Source of the DNA: Anaerolineae bacterium
Lineage (GTDB): Bacteria; Chloroflexota; Anaerolineae; Aggregatilineales; Aggregatilineaceae
Direction: 5' to 3'
NCBI GenBank assembly: GCA_018432315.1
Contig: JAHDLB010000012.1
Coordinates: forward strand, 124,001-188,000
Length of the DNA: 64,000 nt
Part shown: positions 54,706-63,744 of the stretch, piece by piece
Position numbering within the stretch: position 1 is the stretch's first letter
Layout: every line of letters starts with the position of its first letter
The notes under the pieces: model-generated
What the model was told of the DNA's origin: nothing
Seen by the model: the letters and a program-made list of their open reading frames with translations, nothing else
Databases searched by the model: none
Program-made: the position numbers and the translations under genes

Positions 54706-55779
54706 ATGGCAAGTTATCTTGCGCGGCGTCTGACGCTGGCTATCCCGGTTCTGCTGGGGATTTTGTTTGTAACCTTCTCGCTGACGCGCCTGTTGCCGGG
54801 GGATCCGTGCCGGTCTGCCCTGGGCGAAAAGGCGACTGATGAGATCTGTGATGCATTCAACGACCGTTACGGACTCAACGACCCGATTTACGAACAGTTT
54901 CGTATTTACATCAGCGACGTGCTGCATGGCAATTTGGGCGAATCACTCAAGTTTGGCCGCCCCGTCACCGAGCTGATGGTCGAGCGGCTGCCGGTCACGC
55001 TAGAGCTGAGCTTTTTCGCCATGCTGTTTGCCGTCACGGTGGGCATTCCGCTGGGCGTTATCTCGGCCTATTATCACAACTCGTCGATCGACGTCGGCAC
55101 GATGATCTGGGCCAATATCGGCGTGTCGATGCCGGTATTCTGGCTGGGATTGATGCTATCGTACGTCTTCGGCGTGGTCCTCAAAGACACGCCGTTCTGG
55201 CTGCCCCCGACCGGGCGCCTGACCGCCGGCCAGTCGATCGAGCCATTTTACGTCGCCTGGGGCCTGAATGTCGATGGCGACGCGCTCACGCTGCCGGGCT
55301 TCATCGCCAACATCAACACCCTCAACGCCTTGCTGGTCCGCGACTGGGATGGGTTCGTCGACGCGTTCAAGCACATGGTCCTGCCCGCCATCGCCGTCGG
55401 GACCATTCCGCTGTCGATCATCGCGCGCATGACGCGCTCCAGCCTGCTGGAAGTGCTGGGGCTCAATTACATCCGCACGGCGCGCGCCAAAGGCGTGCGC
55501 GAAATGGGCGTGGTCGTCAAACACGGCCTGCGCAACGCGCTGCTGCCGGTCGTGACCATCATCGGGCTGTCGCTCGGTTCGCTGTTGAGTGGGGCTGTCC
55601 TCACCGAAACGGTCTTCGGGCTGTCTGGCGTGGGGCGCATTCTGTACGATTCAATCACAGGCCGCGATTACACCGTGGTCCAGGCGTTTACGTTGATCAT
55701 TGCCGTCTTCTTCGTCTTCATCAATCTCATTGTGGACGCCCTATATGCCTATCTTGATCCGCGCATTCGACTTGAGTAA
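54706..55779 (+). CDS. dppB: Peptide ABC transporter permease, DppB type
   Basis: 357 residues. An integral membrane permease of the DppB/OppB type. N-terminal helix (YLARRLTLAIPVLLGILFVT, FSLTRLLPGDPC), then FGRPVTELMVERLPVTLELS, then the main permease core. The ATPase-coupling loop is YIRTARAKGVREMGVVVKHG and is followed by LRNALLPVVTIIGLSLG. The end YAYLDPRIRLE is the typical C terminus. An enlarged external loop lies at about 150-215 (FWLPPTGRLTAGQSIEP, FYVAWGLNVDGDALT). It follows the hairpin by 112 bases. Confidence 0.94.
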   Translation: MASYLARRLTLAIPVLLGILFVTFSLTRLLPGDPCRSALGEKATDEICDAFNDRYGLNDPIYEQFRIYISDVLHGNLGESLKFGRPVTELMVERLPVTLELSFFAMLFAVTVGIPLGVISAYYHNSSIDVGTMIWANIGVSMPVFWLGLMLSYVFGVVLKDTPFWLPPTGRLTAGQSIEPFYVAWGLNVDGDALTLPGFIANINTLNALLVRDWDGFVDAFKHMVLPAIAVGTIPLSIIARMTRSSLLEVLGLNYIRTARAKGVREMGVVVKHGLRNALLPVVTIIGLSLGSLLSGAVLTETVFGLSGVGRILYDSITGRDYTVVQAFTLIIAVFFVFINLIVDALYAYLDPRIRLE

Positions 55780-55787
55780 GAGCCATT

Positions 55788-57716
55788 ATGGAATCCACCG
55801 ATCAATCTCCTGAAGTTCAGTTAGCCGCTGCAGACGCAACGGTCATCTCGCGGCCCCCGAAAAGCCTCTGGCGCGAAACGCTCGAACGACTGCTCCGCAA
55901 ACCCTCGGCTGTGGTCGGCCTGGTGATCCTCGGAACGCTGTTGTTCATCGCCATCTTCGCCCCGGTGCTCGCCACGCACGACCCCCTGCAGGTGCTGTTG
56001 GACGTCCCCGAAGAAGGCGTCGGCAAACGCGACAAACCCTGCATTCACCTGTTCGGCTGTCCGGGCGCGGGCGACAGCCTGTTCGACGCGACAGCGGCCT
56101 CGGACATTCAGATGGCCGCCCTCAGCGCGACCAACTCGCTGATCTCAGCGACGAGCGGCAACACGATCACGATCTGGAACCGTGGCTCGGGCAAAAAGCT
56201 GATGGACCTTCAGGCCGATCAGCCGATTTTCGCCATCGATTGGAGTCCCAACGACCAGAAAATTCTCGGCATCACGGAAGACGAGGTGATCGTTTGGGAC
56301 GTCAACCGCCGCCAGATCGATCGCACGCTGGAAAACCCAGGCGGGGCCACACTGGTGAAATGGAACGCTGACGGCACCCGGTTCCTGACCGCCAGCGACC
56401 GGCGGGTCGATTTGTGGGATACGCTGTCGTGGGGCGTGGTGAGCACAATCGAGCTTGAATCCGACCTGACCGAAGTAGCCTGGAACGGCAACGGCACCCT
56501 GGTCATGACCGCCGCCGGGCGGCAGGTGCAGCTCTGGAACGTGTTCACCGGGACAGCCGTCACCACCCTGGAACACGAAAACCCGGTGACCAGCGCACGC
56601 TTCAACCGGGGCAGCACCCGCATCGTGACGACTGCCGGCACGACGCTGCACGTGTGGAACGCGGCGAGCTTCGCCGAGGAACGCGTGATCGAATACGACC
56701 AGCCGCTCGACAACGCCGCCTGGAGCGACGATCTCTCGCGCGGGGTGGAGCGCGTCATGGCGACCAGCGGCAATACCGGCCTGATGTGGAGTTCTCGAAG
56801 CGGCGAACTGCTGCACGAATTCGACCACGGGGCGCCCATCGAGCAGATCGCCAGCAGCCCGCTCGCGACGCGCATTTTCACCAAAAGCGAGCAGTTGCTG
56901 CGGGTGTGGGACGCTACGAATGGCGAGCACATCTTGTCGCAAGAAACGGACGGCGTGTTGACCAGCACGGCCTGGCAGACCAACGGCGGCGGGATTCTCG
57001 TCGCGGATGGGGACGCGGTCAACATCCTCAAGACGTCGGATAGGCAGTACATCATGGGCATCGACGGCAATGTGCGCGACCAGTTCAGCCGGGTGATCTA
57101 CGGGACGCGGCTCTCGCTGCTGGTCGGCCTGACGACCGTCACGCTGGCGGTGATCGTCGGCACGATCTCCGGCGCGATTGCGGGCTTCCTCGGGGGCTGG
57201 GTGGACAACGTGATCATGCGCATCATGGACGTGATGCTCGCCTTCCCGTCGCTGATCCTGGCGATCGCCGTGGTCACCGTGTTGGGTCCCGGTTTGATCA
57301 ACGCCCTGACCGCCATTTCGATCGTGTTCATTCCGGCCTATGCACGCGTGGCCCGGTCCGGCGTGCTGTCCGTCAAGGAAGAAGACTTCGTCACCGCCGA
57401 CCGCGCGCTGGGCGTCAGCCAGGTTCGCATTCTGTTCCGCCGCGTGCTGCCCAACGCGATGGCGCCGCTGATCGTGCAGGCCACGCTGGGCATCGGCACC
57501 GCGATTCTGGACGCTGCCGCGCTGTCGTTCCTGGGCCTGGGCGCGCAGCCCCCTACCCCGGAATGGGGCGCCATGTTGGGTGCCGAGCGCAACCAGGTCT
57601 TCACCGCGCCGCACCTGGTCTTTTATCCGGGCATCGCCATTATGATCACGGTGCTGGCCTTCAACCTGCTGGGCGACGGCCTGCGCGATGCGCTCGATCC
57701 GCGCCTGGATCGCTGA
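55788..57716 (+). CDS. dppC: DppC-type permease with inserted WD40-like propeller
   Basis: 642 residues, against about 290-310 for ordinary DppC. Residues about 38-62 form the first membrane helix (SAVVGLVILGTLLFIAIFAP). The conserved loop motif that normally reads H-P-F-G-T-D-x-x-G-R-D begins as HLFGCPGAGD at about 86. It is interrupted by about 330 residues and resumes as GNVRDQFSRVIYGTRLSLLV at about 426. The insert has about eight WD40-like units with Trp-Asn/Asp ends (TITIWNRGSG, EVIVWDVNRR, RVDLWDTLSW, QVQLWNVFTG, LHVWNAASF, LLRVWDATNG). The rest is a normal permease with the coupling loop DFVTADRALGVSQVRILFRR. The insert should be on the external side. Its function is unknown. Confidence 0.9.
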   Translation: MESTDQSPEVQLAAADATVISRPPKSLWRETLERLLRKPSAVVGLVILGTLLFIAIFAPVLATHDPLQVLLDVPEEGVGKRDKPCIHLFGCPGAGDSLFDATAASDIQMAALSATNSLISATSGNTITIWNRGSGKKLMDLQADQPIFAIDWSPNDQKILGITEDEVIVWDVNRRQIDRTLENPGGATLVKWNADGTRFLTASDRRVDLWDTLSWGVVSTIELESDLTEVAWNGNGTLVMTAAGRQVQLWNVFTGTAVTTLEHENPVTSARFNRGSTRIVTTAGTTLHVWNAASFAEERVIEYDQPLDNAAWSDDLSRGVERVMATSGNTGLMWSSRSGELLHEFDHGAPIEQIASSPLATRIFTKSEQLLRVWDATNGEHILSQETDGVLTSTAWQTNGGGILVADGDAVNILKTSDRQYIMGIDGNVRDQFSRVIYGTRLSLLVGLTTVTLAVIVGTISGAIAGFLGGWVDNVIMRIMDVMLAFPSLILAIAVVTVLGPGLINALTAISIVFIPAYARVARSGVLSVKEEDFVTADRALGVSQVRILFRRVLPNAMAPLIVQATLGIGTAILDAAALSFLGLGAQPPTPEWGAMLGAERNQVFTAPHLVFYPGIAIMITVLAFNLLGDGLRDALDPRLDR

Positions 57717-57728
57717 TAGGGTAACGTC

Positions 57729-58751
57729 ATGACCAAACACCAGCACGACTTCCAACCTTCCACAAATTCCCAGCCCTTGCTGGAAATCCACGACCTGCGC
57801 ACCTACTTCTTCACGCGCGACGGCACCGTCAAAGCGGTTGATGGCGTCTCACTGACCGTCGAGCGCGGCCAGATTCACGGCCTCGTCGGCGAGTCGGGCT
57901 GCGGCAAGAGCATGACGGCCATGTCGATCCTGCGCCTGGTCGACAAGCCGGGCCGGATCGTGTCCGGCGAGGTCCTGTTCAAGGGCGAAGACCTGCTCAA
58001 GAAAACGCGCCACGAGATGACGGCCATTCGCGGCAAGCAGATCTCGGTCATCTTCCAGGAGCCGAAATCCTCGTTGAACCCGGTGCTCCGCGTGGGCACC
58101 CAGCTCATCGAAGTGCTCAGGATTCACGAGGGCAAGCAGCGCACCATCAAGCGAAAAGATGCCGTCGAACAACTCCGCAGCGTGGGCATCCCCGACCCGG
58201 ACCGGCGCGTGGAGAACTACCCGCACGAAATGTCGGGCGGCATGGCACAGCGCGTCATGATCGCGATGGGGATGGCCTGCGCGCCGGACCTGCTGATCGC
58301 GGACGAGCCGACGACCGCGCTCGACGTGACCATCCAGGCCCAGGTGCTGGACCTGATCCGCAAGCTGCGCGACGAGCACGAGATGGGCGTCATCCTGATC
58401 ACCCACGACATGGGCATCGTCGCCGAGATGGCCGACATCGTGACCGTGATGTACGCGGGCACCGCCGTCGAGGAAGCGCCGACGGTCGAGCTGTTCGAGA
58501 CGCCGCTCCACCCCTACACCCAGGGATTGATCGCGTCGATCCCGGTGATGGGCCAGGTCAAAGAGCGGCTGGAAGTCATCCCCGGCAACGTTCCGAACCT
58601 GATCGACATGCCGCCCGGCTGCCGGTTTGCGCCGCGCTGCAAGGCGCGGATCGAGCATGGGCTGACCCGCTGCGAGGTCGAGGAGCCGCACATGATCGAG
58701 GCCAAACCCAACCATTTCGTTCGCTGCTGGCTATACGAAGGTGAGTCATGA
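57729..58751 (+). CDS. dppD: Peptide ABC transporter ATP-binding protein, DppD type
   Basis: 340 residues. Motifs: Walker [15 protein letters not shown]-loop in [13 protein letters not shown], signature [14 protein letters not shown] (the usual LSGGQ is MSGGM, common in DppD), Walker [14 protein letters not shown]-loop [13 protein letters not shown]. The C-terminal oligopeptide-ABC extension has the cysteines of the recently recognised Fe-S-like site ([16 protein letters not shown], then TRCEVEEPH). It pairs with DppF and binds the coupling loops of DppB/DppC. It overlaps dppF by 4 bases. Confidence 0.95.
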   Translation: MTKHQHDFQPSTNSQPLLEIHDLRTYFFTRDGTVKAVDGVSLTVERGQIHGLVGESGCGKSMTAMSILRLVDKPGRIVSGEVLFKGEDLLKKTRHEMTAIRGKQISVIFQEPKSSLNPVLRVGTQLIEVLRIHEGKQRTIKRKDAVEQLRSVGIPDPDRRVENYPHEMSGGMAQRVMIAMGMACAPDLLIADEPTTALDVTIQAQVLDLIRKLRDEHEMGVILITHDMGIVAEMADIVTVMYAGTAVEEAPTVELFETPLHPYTQGLIASIPVMGQVKERLEVIPGNVPNLIDMPPGCRFAPRCKARIEHGLTRCEVEEPHMIEAKPNHFVRCWLYEGES

Positions 58752-59749
58752 CCGAAGAAAACCTGCTCGAAATCCGCGACCTGAAAGTGCACTTCGAAAT
58801 CAAGAGCGGCATTCTCAAACGCACTGCCGGCGTCGTGAAAGCGGTCGATGGCGTGGACCTGGACATCCGGCGCGGCGAGATCCTGGGCCTGGTTGGTGAA
58901 TCGGGCTGCGGCAAAACCACGGTGGGGCGCGCGATTCTGCGGCTGGTCGAGGCGACGTCCGGCTCGGTGAAGTTCAAGGGGCGCGACATCTTCAAGCTGA
59001 GCAGCACGGAAATGAAGCCGCTGCGCCGGGAGATGCAGTTGGTGTTTCAGGACCCGTACTCCTCGCTCGACCCGCGCTCGAAGGTGGGCGACATCGTGGG
59101 CGAGGGCCTGCGCGTGCACGGCGTCACCGATCGCAAGGAGCGCTATCGCCGCGTGCTCGAGGCGCTCGAAATGGTCGGGCTGCAAGAGCCGCACATGCGC
59201 CGCTTCCCGCACGAATTCTCCGGCGGCCAGCGCCAGCGTATCGGGATCGCGCGCGCGCTGGTGGTCAAGCCGAGCTTCATCGTGTGCGACGAGCCTGTTT
59301 CGGCGCTCGACGTGTCGATCCAGTCGCAGGTGCTCAACCTGCTCAAGGACCTCCAGCAGGAGCTGGACCTGACGCTGCTGTTCATCGCGCACGATATGAG
59401 CGTGGTCGAGCATCTCTGCAACCGGGTGGCGGTGATGTACCTGGGCAAAATCGTCGAGGTCGCCGAGCGCGAGGAATTGTTCGGCAACCCGCAGCACCCC
59501 TACACCCAGGCGCTGATGTCCGCCATCCCGATCGCCGATCCGAAAGTGAAGCGCGAGCGCATCATCCTGCCGGGGGATCCGCCCAGCCCGCTGCGCCCGC
59601 CGCCCGGCTGCCGGTTCCACACTCGCTGCCCCGAGGCGATCGACATCTGCTCGCAGGAAATCCCGCAGCAGATCGACCTGGGCCGGCAGCATCTGTGTGC
59701 GTGCCACCTGCGCCAGCCGGAGCCGGACGCCGTCCAACAGCCCGCGTGA
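58748..59749 (+). CDS. dppF: Peptide ABC transporter ATP-binding protein, DppF type
   Basis: 333 residues. Walker [17 protein letters not shown]-loop [13 protein letters not shown], signature [15 protein letters not shown], Walker [14 protein letters not shown]-loop [14 protein letters not shown]. The C-terminal extension [20 protein letters not shown] carries the conserved cysteines. The N-terminal insertion ([20 protein letters not shown]) is typical of DppF/OppF. It closes the five-gene operon. Confidence 0.95.
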   Translation: MTEENLLEIRDLKVHFEIKSGILKRTAGVVKAVDGVDLDIRRGEILGLVGESGCGKTTVGRAILRLVEATSGSVKFKGRDIFKLSSTEMKPLRREMQLVFQDPYSSLDPRSKVGDIVGEGLRVHGVTDRKERYRRVLEALEMVGLQEPHMRRFPHEFSGGQRQRIGIARALVVKPSFIVCDEPVSALDVSIQSQVLNLLKDLQQELDLTLLFIAHDMSVVEHLCNRVAVMYLGKIVEVAEREELFGNPQHPYTQALMSAIPIADPKVKRERIILPGDPPSPLRPPPGCRFHTRCPEAIDICSQEIPQQIDLGRQHLCACHLRQPEPDAVQQPA

Positions 59750-59796
59750 CGTCGGACCGCGCGGCACGAGGCACAGTCACCGCGCGTTCAGGCACA

Positions 59797-61086
59797 CTAC
59801 ATCGACGGCGCCAGGGCATGCCCCTGGCGCGTTTCGCGCCGCGCCACCCACAGCGTCCACGGGAACGCCAGTGCCAGCACGACCGTTGCCGCCCAGAACA
59901 GCCCGCTGAGGTCGATCAGGGGGATCAACGCGTAGGCCAGCAGCGGCCCGGCGGCGCTGCCGAGATCGCCCACCGTGTTGAGCACGCCCAGCACGCGGCC
60001 CCGCCGGTTCCTGTCGGTGTAGTCGCCGGTCAGAGTCATCACCTGGGTTTGCAGCACGCTGGTCGCCACGGCGCTCGCCATGATCGCGACCACGATCACG
60101 CCCCCCGCCCCGGTCGCGGTGAGCGCCAGCGCGCCGACGCCCAACATCATCGCGAAGACGACCAGCCCCCACCGGTTGCCGCCCCTGTCGGACAGCCACC
60201 CGGCCACCGGCGAGGTCACCAGGCTGATGGCTTGCTGGGACGCCGACAGCGCGCCCGTGAACGACGCGAGCGGGATCATCAACCCGATGATCACGACCGA
60301 TTCCCCGATACGCTCTTCGAGCAGCAAGGGCAGCGTCGCGCCGAGAATACCCAGGAAGATCAGCCAGTTGAGGCCGAGCAGCAGCACCGCCGTTCCCAGG
60401 GGAATCCACCGGAACGGCAGCGCGGGACTCCCCGGTGCCGGCGGCGGTGACTCGTCCGCGCCGCCCCCGACCGGGTCGCCGGACGCGCTGGCCGGCTGCG
60501 GGCGGGTTTCCGGCAGAAACAGAAACCACGCCAGCGCCATCGCCAGGGTGACGGCAGCGCACACGCGGAACGCCGCCGAATAGCCGAGCCAGTCGGTGAG
60601 CACGCCGCCTACCAGCGCGCTCCCGCCCCCGCCGATGAAATACCACATCTGGTAGCGCCCGATGAAGCGCCCGCGATTCTGATCGGTCGCGATGTCCAGG
60701 ACCGCCGTGCTGCCGCCCAGCCAGATCCCCGCCCAGGCCGTGCCCCACATCAGGCGCCCGATCAGCAGCGGCCAGAACCCCGGAACGGTGTACAGCAGCG
60801 ACGAGAAACCGCCCAGGAACAGCGAGGGGACCATCATCCGGCGGCGCGGGATGCGCTCCACCAGCACGCCGTAGGGGCTGTTCAGGAAGATGCGGATCAG
60901 GCGGTTGGCCGAGAGCATCAGGCCGACGTCGCCCAGCGCGATCCCCGCCTGCTGGGTATGGGTGGGCAGCACGATGTACAGCCCGACGTCCCCCAGCAGC
61001 GACACAGCCACGCCCAGCCCGATGAGCCAGAGTGTCCGCCCCGGCGAAAAGCTCTGGCGCCACGCGACGAGCGCGGTGTCAGCCAT
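59797..61086 (-). CDS. Major facilitator superfamily transporter
   Basis: 429 residues with about twelve hydrophobic segments. Loop motif A-like GVLVERIPRRRMMVPSLFLG is present between helices 2 and 3, and again between helices 8 and 9 as AGWLSDRGGNRWGLVVFAM. A Gly/Ser/Pro-rich central loop (PQPASASGDPVGGGADES) divides the halves. Substrate unknown. It begins within the end of the phosphodiesterase gene (8-base overlap), so they are coupled. Confidence 0.87.
   Translation of the reverse strand: MADTALVAWRQSFSPGRTLWLIGLGVAVSLLGDVGLYIVLPTHTQQAGIALGDVGLMLSANRLIRIFLNSPYGVLVERIPRRRMMVPSLFLGGFSSLLYTVPGFWPLLIGRLMWGTAWAGIWLGGSTAVLDIATDQNRGRFIGRYQMWYFIGGGGSALVGGVLTDWLGYSAAFRVCAAVTLAMALAWFLFLPETRPQPASASGDPVGGGADESPPPAPGSPALPFRWIPLGTAVLLLGLNWLIFLGILGATLPLLLEERIGESVVIIGLMIPLASFTGALSASQQAISLVTSPVAGWLSDRGGNRWGLVVFAMMLGVGALALTATGAGGVIVVAIMASAVATSVLQTQVMTLTGDYTDRNRRGRVLGVLNTVGDLGSAAGPLLAYALIPLIDLSGLFWAATVVLALAFPWTLWVARRETRQGHALAPSM
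59808..59830 (+). terminator. Possible dppF terminator inside the MFS gene end
   Basis: Perfect 9-bp stem GCGCCAGGG (59808-59816) with CCCTGGCGC (59822-59830), 58 bases after the dppF stop, followed by GTTTC. It lies within the C-terminal codons of the converging MFS gene, so it may be a coding coincidence. Confidence 0.35.
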
Positions 61087-61882
61087 TCAGCGCGTCCAGG
61101 ACCGGGCGCCCTTCCCACACCTCAGGGCGCGGCAGGTCGAGCAGGTGGGCGATGGTGGCCGCGGTGTCCATGATGATCACCGGCGACTGGATGGCATGGC
61201 CCTGCCTGACGCCGGGACCGTTGAGCAGCCAGGGGATCGTCAGATCGTCGGCGCGGTCCGATCCGTGCTCGTGGTCGTGCCCACCGTGATCGGCCAGCGC
61301 CAGGAAGGTGAACGAGTCGCGCAGGCCGGCGCGCTCCAGGGCCGCGACGACATCGCCGACCGCGCCGTCCAGGTTCTCGATGCCGCGAATGTACGGCGCG
61401 GACATCCAGCCATCGGCATGGCCGATCAGGTCCACGCTGCCCAGGTAAAGGAACGTCAGGTCCGGCTGCGCCGTCACGATGGTGTCGGCGGCAGCGCGCG
61501 CGACGATCCGGTCGGTGTCCTCGTGCGGGCTCAGCGCGCGGCAGTAGCTCAACGCCAGGCTACCCGGCGCGGCCAGGTCGCGCAGTTCTTCCCAGCTATA
61601 GAACATGACGGTGCGCAGCCCGGCCCGCCCGGCCAGCTCGAACACGCTCGGATACGTCGCGGCGGCGGGGTTGAAGGTGTTGCTCGCCACGCCGTGACGC
61701 TGGGGCGAAACGCCCCGGAACATCGACGTATGGGTAGGCAGACTCAGGCTCGGCGCCACCGAACGCGCCTGCCACGTATACGCGCCCGTTTGCCAGAGGC
61801 AATCGAGATGAGGCGTGCGGGCCTGCGCCAACGCGTCGGGCCGGCAGCCGTCCAGCACCACAACGATAACTTTCGTACGCAC
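61079..61882 (-). CDS. Alkaline phosphatase superfamily phosphodiesterase
   Basis: 267 residues. Nucleotide pyrophosphatase/phosphodiesterase-type metal sites: VIVVVLDGCRPDAL, the Thr nucleophile in SLSLPTHTSMFRGVSPQRHG, then LGSVDLIGHADG and LADHGGHDHEHGSDRADD. Short and without a signal peptide, so probably cytoplasmic. It likely hydrolyses a phosphodiester or phosphonate, substrate unknown. It sits between the DeoR regulator and the MFS gene and may be regulated with them. Confidence 0.87.
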   Translation of the reverse strand: MRTKVIVVVLDGCRPDALAQARTPHLDCLWQTGAYTWQARSVAPSLSLPTHTSMFRGVSPQRHGVASNTFNPAAATYPSVFELAGRAGLRTVMFYSWEELRDLAAPGSLALSYCRALSPHEDTDRIVARAAADTIVTAQPDLTFLYLGSVDLIGHADGWMSAPYIRGIENLDGAVGDVVAALERAGLRDSFTFLALADHGGHDHEHGSDRADDLTIPWLLNGPGVRQGHAIQSPVIIMDTAATIAHLLDLPRPEVWEGRPVLDALNG

Positions 61883-61916
61883 CCAACTTTCTCCTCAATT
61901 GCGCACATAGAACAGG

Positions 61917-62705
61917 TTACGACCCGGTTGCAGCGCGTGGCACGGCGTAGACGGTGATCCCCATCTCGGTCAGCGCGGCACGGTAGGTTTCGTCCAGGCC
62001 GTCATCCGTCACCACGGCGTTGAGCACCGACAGCGGCGCCACGCTGGCGAACGTTTTACGGCCAAATTTCGAGCTGTCGGTGAGCAGGATGCAGCTCCGG
62101 CAGTTCTCGATCATCCGGCGTTTGACCTCGGCGTCTTCGAGGTTGTACTCGGTCAGCCCGGCGGTCAGGTCCACGCCGCCGATGCCGATGAACGCCTTGT
62201 CGATGTAGAAGCGGCTGAACGTGTATTCGGCGACCGGGCCGATCAGCGAGTGCTCGCCGGGCCGGACGATGCCCCCGGACAGCATCAGGCGGATGCCGGG
62301 CTGATCGGTCAGGAGATTCGCGATCGGCAGGCAGTTGGTCAGCACCGTGATGTCGCGCAGGCGCGTGATATTGTGCGCCAGCTCCAGCGTCGTGGTGCCG
62401 ATGTCCAGCGCGATGCTGTCGCCCTCGTGGACTAACGTGGCCGCGAACGCACCGATCGCCTGCTTGGACGACCGCGACTCCTGCACCCGGCTCAAGACCG
62501 GCGGCTCGTAACTGCGCCCGCGCGCGCTCACCGCGCCGCCATGAATCCGGCGCAGCAGGCTGGCCCGCTCCAGCGCCGAGAGATCGCGCCGGATGGTCAT
62601 ATCGGACACGTCGAACCGGTGGCTCAGGTCCGCGACCGTGACGGCGCCTTGCTCGGCGATGATCTGGAGAATCCGATTCTGTCGTTCGACTGCTTTCATG
62701 TGCAT
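61917..62705 (-). CDS. DeoR-family transcriptional regulator
   Basis: 262 residues (ATG 62705, or 62699 two codons in). The N-terminal winged HTH reads RILQIIAEQGAVTVADLSHR, then FDVSDMTIRRDLSALERASL, then LRRIHGGAVSARG. The C-terminal DeoR sensor domain binds a phosphorylated sugar: SIALDIGTTTLELAHNITRL, VLTNCLPIANLL, MLSGGIVRPGEHSLIGPVAE. Usually a repressor of sugar catabolism. A repeated motif upstream of this gene and of the amidotransferase/AOR region is a probable operator. Confidence 0.93.
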   Translation of the reverse strand: MHMKAVERQNRILQIIAEQGAVTVADLSHRFDVSDMTIRRDLSALERASLLRRIHGGAVSARGRSYEPPVLSRVQESRSSKQAIGAFAATLVHEGDSIALDIGTTTLELAHNITRLRDITVLTNCLPIANLLTDQPGIRLMLSGGIVRPGEHSLIGPVAEYTFSRFYIDKAFIGIGGVDLTAGLTEYNLEDAEVKRRMIENCRSCILLTDSSKFGRKTFASVAPLSVLNAVVTDDGLDETYRAALTEMGITVYAVPRAATGS

Positions 62706-62755
62706 CGCCCAAAATATGTTATAATGCCAACAAATTGTGTTTATTTTTCGTGTTG

Positions 62756-62769
62756 GTTTGTGTTAGAAT
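62756..62769 (+). promoter_or_regulatory. Candidate DeoR operator, copy 1
   Basis: GTTTGTGTTAGAAT at 62756-62769, upstream of the DeoR gene, near further GTGTT repeats at 62737-62741 and 62750-62754. A nearly identical GTTTGTGTTCAGAAT is found at 63708-63722. The region also contains the DeoR gene's own promoter on the minus strand. Confidence 0.5.
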
Positions 62770-62782
62770 ACGCACAAACGCG

Positions 62783-63643
62783 TTAGCGCCGCACGGACGG
62801 CTTCACCAGGAAATCGATCCAGTTGCGCAGTTCGGCTTCGCGGATCTCCGGGTCGATGATGTCCGGCCCCACCGAGAACCGCTCGCGCAGGGCGGGATCG
62901 TCGGGATGAGCGGCCAGCGCGAACATATCATTCGCATAGGCTTGAACCGCGTCCACGTCGTCGAAGAAACCCTCTTTCACCAGCGGTTCGGCGCGCGCCT
63001 GGATCAAACGGGCCATCTCGTAGAAGTTGTATTCCGGATGGTACTGGGTCGCCCAGAAGGTGCCCTTCTGATGTTTGACTTCAATCGCCTGCACGTGAGT
63101 ATGGTCGTTCACCGCCAGCAGAGTCGCGCCGGGGGGCAGCGTGACGACCTCGTCCAGGTGCATGATGAACCCGTCATAGACATCCGGCTTGCCGCGCAGC
63201 AGCAGCGACTCGCGCCCGGCGTCCGTGCGGCGGATGGTCCGCGCAATGCTCCACTCGCGCCCGCGCGGGTTTTTGCGGACCTCGCCGCCGGCGGCCACCG
63301 CCGCCATCTGGACGCCCCAGCAGCTTCCATAGCACGGCACGCCCGCCGCGAAGATCGCGCGCGACAGCTCGATCTGGCGGGTGACGCGCTCGTCATCGGT
63401 GTGATAGATGGTCAGGTCCGAGCCGGTCCAGACGTACCCATCATACGAGGTCAGGTTGGTGCCGGACGGCAGCGCCGTCCCCAGGTCGGCGATGAACAGC
63501 ACGTCGAGCGTGATGGAGGGAACGTAGCGGCGCAGAAAGTCGGCGTACATGTCGTGCGGATGGCCCACGTTGGCCGCGTCGAACCGCTCGCGGCTGGTCT
63601 TGGGGTAACCATTCAGAATAGCAATTTTCAAGTCGCTAACCAT
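62783..63643 (-). CDS. Class I glutamine amidotransferase-like protein
   Basis: 286 residues from ATG 63643, with AAAGGG upstream. GMP-synthase-type amidotransferase fold: KIAILNGYPKTSRERFDAAN, GYVWTGSDLTIYHTDDE, nucleophile Cys in VPCYGSCWGVQMAAVAAGGE, His/Glu in FWATQYHPEYNFYEM. No synthetase partner is fused. It may release ammonia from glutamine or hydrolyse another gamma-glutamyl compound. The gap to the DeoR gene is 77 bases. It is divergent from the AOR gene. Confidence 0.85.
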   Translation of the reverse strand: MVSDLKIAILNGYPKTSRERFDAANVGHPHDMYADFLRRYVPSITLDVLFIADLGTALPSGTNLTSYDGYVWTGSDLTIYHTDDERVTRQIELSRAIFAAGVPCYGSCWGVQMAAVAAGGEVRKNPRGREWSIARTIRRTDAGRESLLLRGKPDVYDGFIMHLDEVVTLPPGATLLAVNDHTHVQAIEVKHQKGTFWATQYHPEYNFYEMARLIQARAEPLVKEGFFDDVDAVQAYANDMFALAAHPDDPALRERFSVGPDIIDPEIREAELRNWIDFLVKPSVRR

Positions 63644-63707
63644 GCAGGCATCCCTTTCGTGAAAGAAAATGTTCCATTATGCTAATCCGAACAAAGAAAA
63701 GATGCTA

Positions 63708-63722
63708 GTTTGTGTTCAGAAT
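63708..63722 (+). promoter_or_regulatory. Candidate DeoR operator, copy 2
   Basis: GTTTGTGTTCAGAAT, differing from copy 1 only by one inserted C, in the divergent region between the amidotransferase (-) and AOR (+) genes. Confidence 0.5.
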
Positions 63723-63744
63723 CGCTCAAAAAGGAAGGCCAGCC

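Noticed and set aside
59777-61063. Alternative minus-strand frame over the MFS gene
   Set aside because: Arg/Gly-rich shadow without membrane segments; the frame at 59797-61086 has twelve clear hydrophobic segments.
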